NCBI GenBank assembly: GCA_022836975.1
Contig: JAIXMJ010000038.1
Span: 1-7,495, forward strand
Direction: 5' to 3'
Length of the DNA: 7,495 nucleotides
From: Wolbachia sp.
Lineage (GTDB): Bacteria > Pseudomonadota > Alphaproteobacteria > Rickettsiales > Anaplasmataceae
Made by a program: the position numbers and the translations under genes. Below the pieces are notes generated by a model. It had not been told where the DNA came from. It made no database searches and saw nothing but the letters and a program-made list of their open reading frames with translations. This document shows, piece after piece, positions 6,447 to 7,495 of the stretch; positions within the stretch are counted from its first letter, which is position 1, and each line of letters opens with the position of its first letter.

Positions 6447-7495
6447 ATGATAAAGGATCTTATAGATAAGGGGAGTACTGAGGATGCTAGTGATAGCAGT
6501 ATGTTTCGTGCAAGAATTAGAGAGGAAGACTTAAAGCCAGAAGAAGCGTTACAAAATATTCAAGATAAGCTTGACGAATTAGCAAGAAAGCAATTATTAG
6601 AAGAAGCACAAGGATTAGACAAAGCGCAGAAATTCAATGAAGCTCATGATGTGGAAGAGGAAGTATGTAAGGGAACGCATGAAGAATTTGCATTACTACT
6701 TGATGAGGTTGAGTTATTTGTAGAAGCCAATAACACTTTAAATCCGTTTGAGGAATTATTAAAGAGAATTTGTAGTATTCTTGAGCGTGCTGTTGAATAT
6801 GTTGTGCATCCTGCAACTACAGAAAAGAAAGAAGGGTGGTTATTTTCACTATTGAGGAAATTTTTATCTCAGCGTTTATCCTGGGAAGAAATGCTGGATG
6901 CTGAGATAGCAGAACTGAAGCACAAATTAGAAAATGATGACCTATCAGCAGAAGAAAGAGCTGAGATTATGAAGAGGTTAAAAGTATTGCAGGAAATCAA
7001 ACTACATAAAATTACTGCTATAGGTTTAATCATTGGTATCCTAGCAAGTTTTATAGGATTTAGTGCTGCAGTAGCAAGGAGTGGGGAAATCGTAAGAAAT
7101 GCTCTAGAGAAATTATCACAAGTACAAGAAGATGAGCAGAAGAAATGTGAGAAAAACAAAGAAACGGAGAACTGCAAAGCGGAAGATCAAGCTAAGGAAA
7201 AAGAAAGGGAAGAAGAGAACAAGAGGAAATGCAATGAACTACGTGAATCAATTTTTAAAGAACTGAGTGAAAAACAGATTTCATCTGAATCCGTTATTGG
7301 TGCTTTGATACTTGCAACGGTATGGTTGAATGATATGGGCCTTAGGGCTACAGGTATACTTGATACACCACTGCAAGGTAAGGCAGAGAGCGGTAAATCT
7401 ACTGTAAAAAATAGCAAAGGTGGCGAAACTGGAAAAGATCCCACTCCTTCTCCTACAATGTTAAATAATCGAGGTGTGGTGCCAACTGAACGCAC
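6447..7495 (+). CDS. Hypothetical membrane-anchored, charged helical protein, 3'-partial
   Basis: I do not recognise this protein. The frame is open for 349 codons from the ATG at 6447 to the window edge, so its C-terminus is missing. Residues 1-125 are acidic and look helical (EEDLKPEEALQNIQDKLDEL). Residues 131-146 form a Trp/Leu/Arg-rich amphipathic stretch. Residues 147-188 are a charged helix. Residues 190-210 form a clear transmembrane segment rich in Gly, Ile and Ala (TAIGLIIGILASFIGFSAAVA). Residues 211-281 are very rich in Glu and Lys and look coiled-coil-like, with cysteines at 234, 243 and 262. Residues 282-299 are a second, weaker hydrophobic stretch. Residues after about 305 are a Ser/Thr/Pro/Gly/Lys-rich, probably disordered tail. 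No N-terminal signal peptide is seen. It starts 86 bases after rpoBC on the same strand. Function is unknown; a lineage-restricted inner-membrane or host-interaction protein is possible but unproven. Confidence 0.82.
   Translation, partial: MIKDLIDKGSTEDASDSSMFRARIREEDLKPEEALQNIQDKLDELARKQLLEEAQGLDKAQKFNEAHDVEEEVCKGTHEEFALLLDEVELFVEANNTLNPFEELLKRICSILERAVEYVVHPATTEKKEGWLFSLLRKFLSQRLSWEEMLDAEIAELKHKLENDDLSAEERAEIMKRLKVLQEIKLHKITAIGLIIGILASFIGFSAAVARSGEIVRNALEKLSQVQEDEQKKCEKNKETENCKAEDQAKEKEREEENKRKCNELRESIFKELSEKQISSESVIGALILATVWLNDMGLRATGILDTPLQGKAESGKSTVKNSKGGETGKDPTPSPTMLNNRGVVPTER

Noticed and set aside
6634..7495. Three minus-strand frames (60, 102 and 102 codons) opposite the downstream gene
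   Set aside because: The + strand frame is continuous for 349 codons from an ATG with a plausible, if weak, ribosome site and gives a coherent helical and membrane architecture. The antisense frames are fragmented and Phe/Ser/Leu-rich, as expected opposite Glu/Lys codons.

Overview
This AT-rich window is almost filled by one very long reading frame on the + strand. It encodes the RNA polymerase beta subunit (C-terminal part) joined in frame, with no stop codon, to a complete beta-prime subunit. Separate rpoB and rpoC genes are the rule in bacteria. A natural rpoB-rpoC fusion is well known in Wolbachia and, independently, in Helicobacter and relatives. The low G+C content, the codon use, the alphaproteobacterial-looking polymerase and the fusion together point to a Wolbachia-type member of the Anaplasmataceae. 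This assignment is an inference; no database search was possible.

Layout: positions 1-6360 are the 3' part of rpoBC (2,119 residues visible, 5' end outside the window). The beta half runs to about 2226, a tether of about 15 residues follows, and the beta-prime half runs from about 2272 to the TGA at 6358-6360. All key catalytic and structural motifs that should lie in this part of the enzyme are present, with canonical spacing: beta acidic pair and lysines, both beta-prime zinc sites, the catalytic aspartate triad, bridge helix, trigger loop and switch regions. The rifampicin-binding cluster lies upstream and cannot be judged.

Positions 6361-6446 form a short intergenic gap with no convincing terminator or promoter. 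It holds a strong Shine-Dalgarno-like purine run and two tiny back-to-back reading frames. From 6447 to the window end a second + strand gene is open (349 codons, 3' end outside). It encodes an unrecognised, highly charged, mostly helical protein with one clear glycine-rich transmembrane segment and a second weaker hydrophobic segment, followed by a Ser/Thr/Pro/Gly-rich tail. It may be read from the rpoBC transcript, since no terminator separates them.

The notable points are the polymerase subunit fusion with an unusually economical junction, and the uncharacterised membrane protein directly behind it. I found no RNA genes, mobile elements, CRISPR arrays or other evident defence or secretion system.
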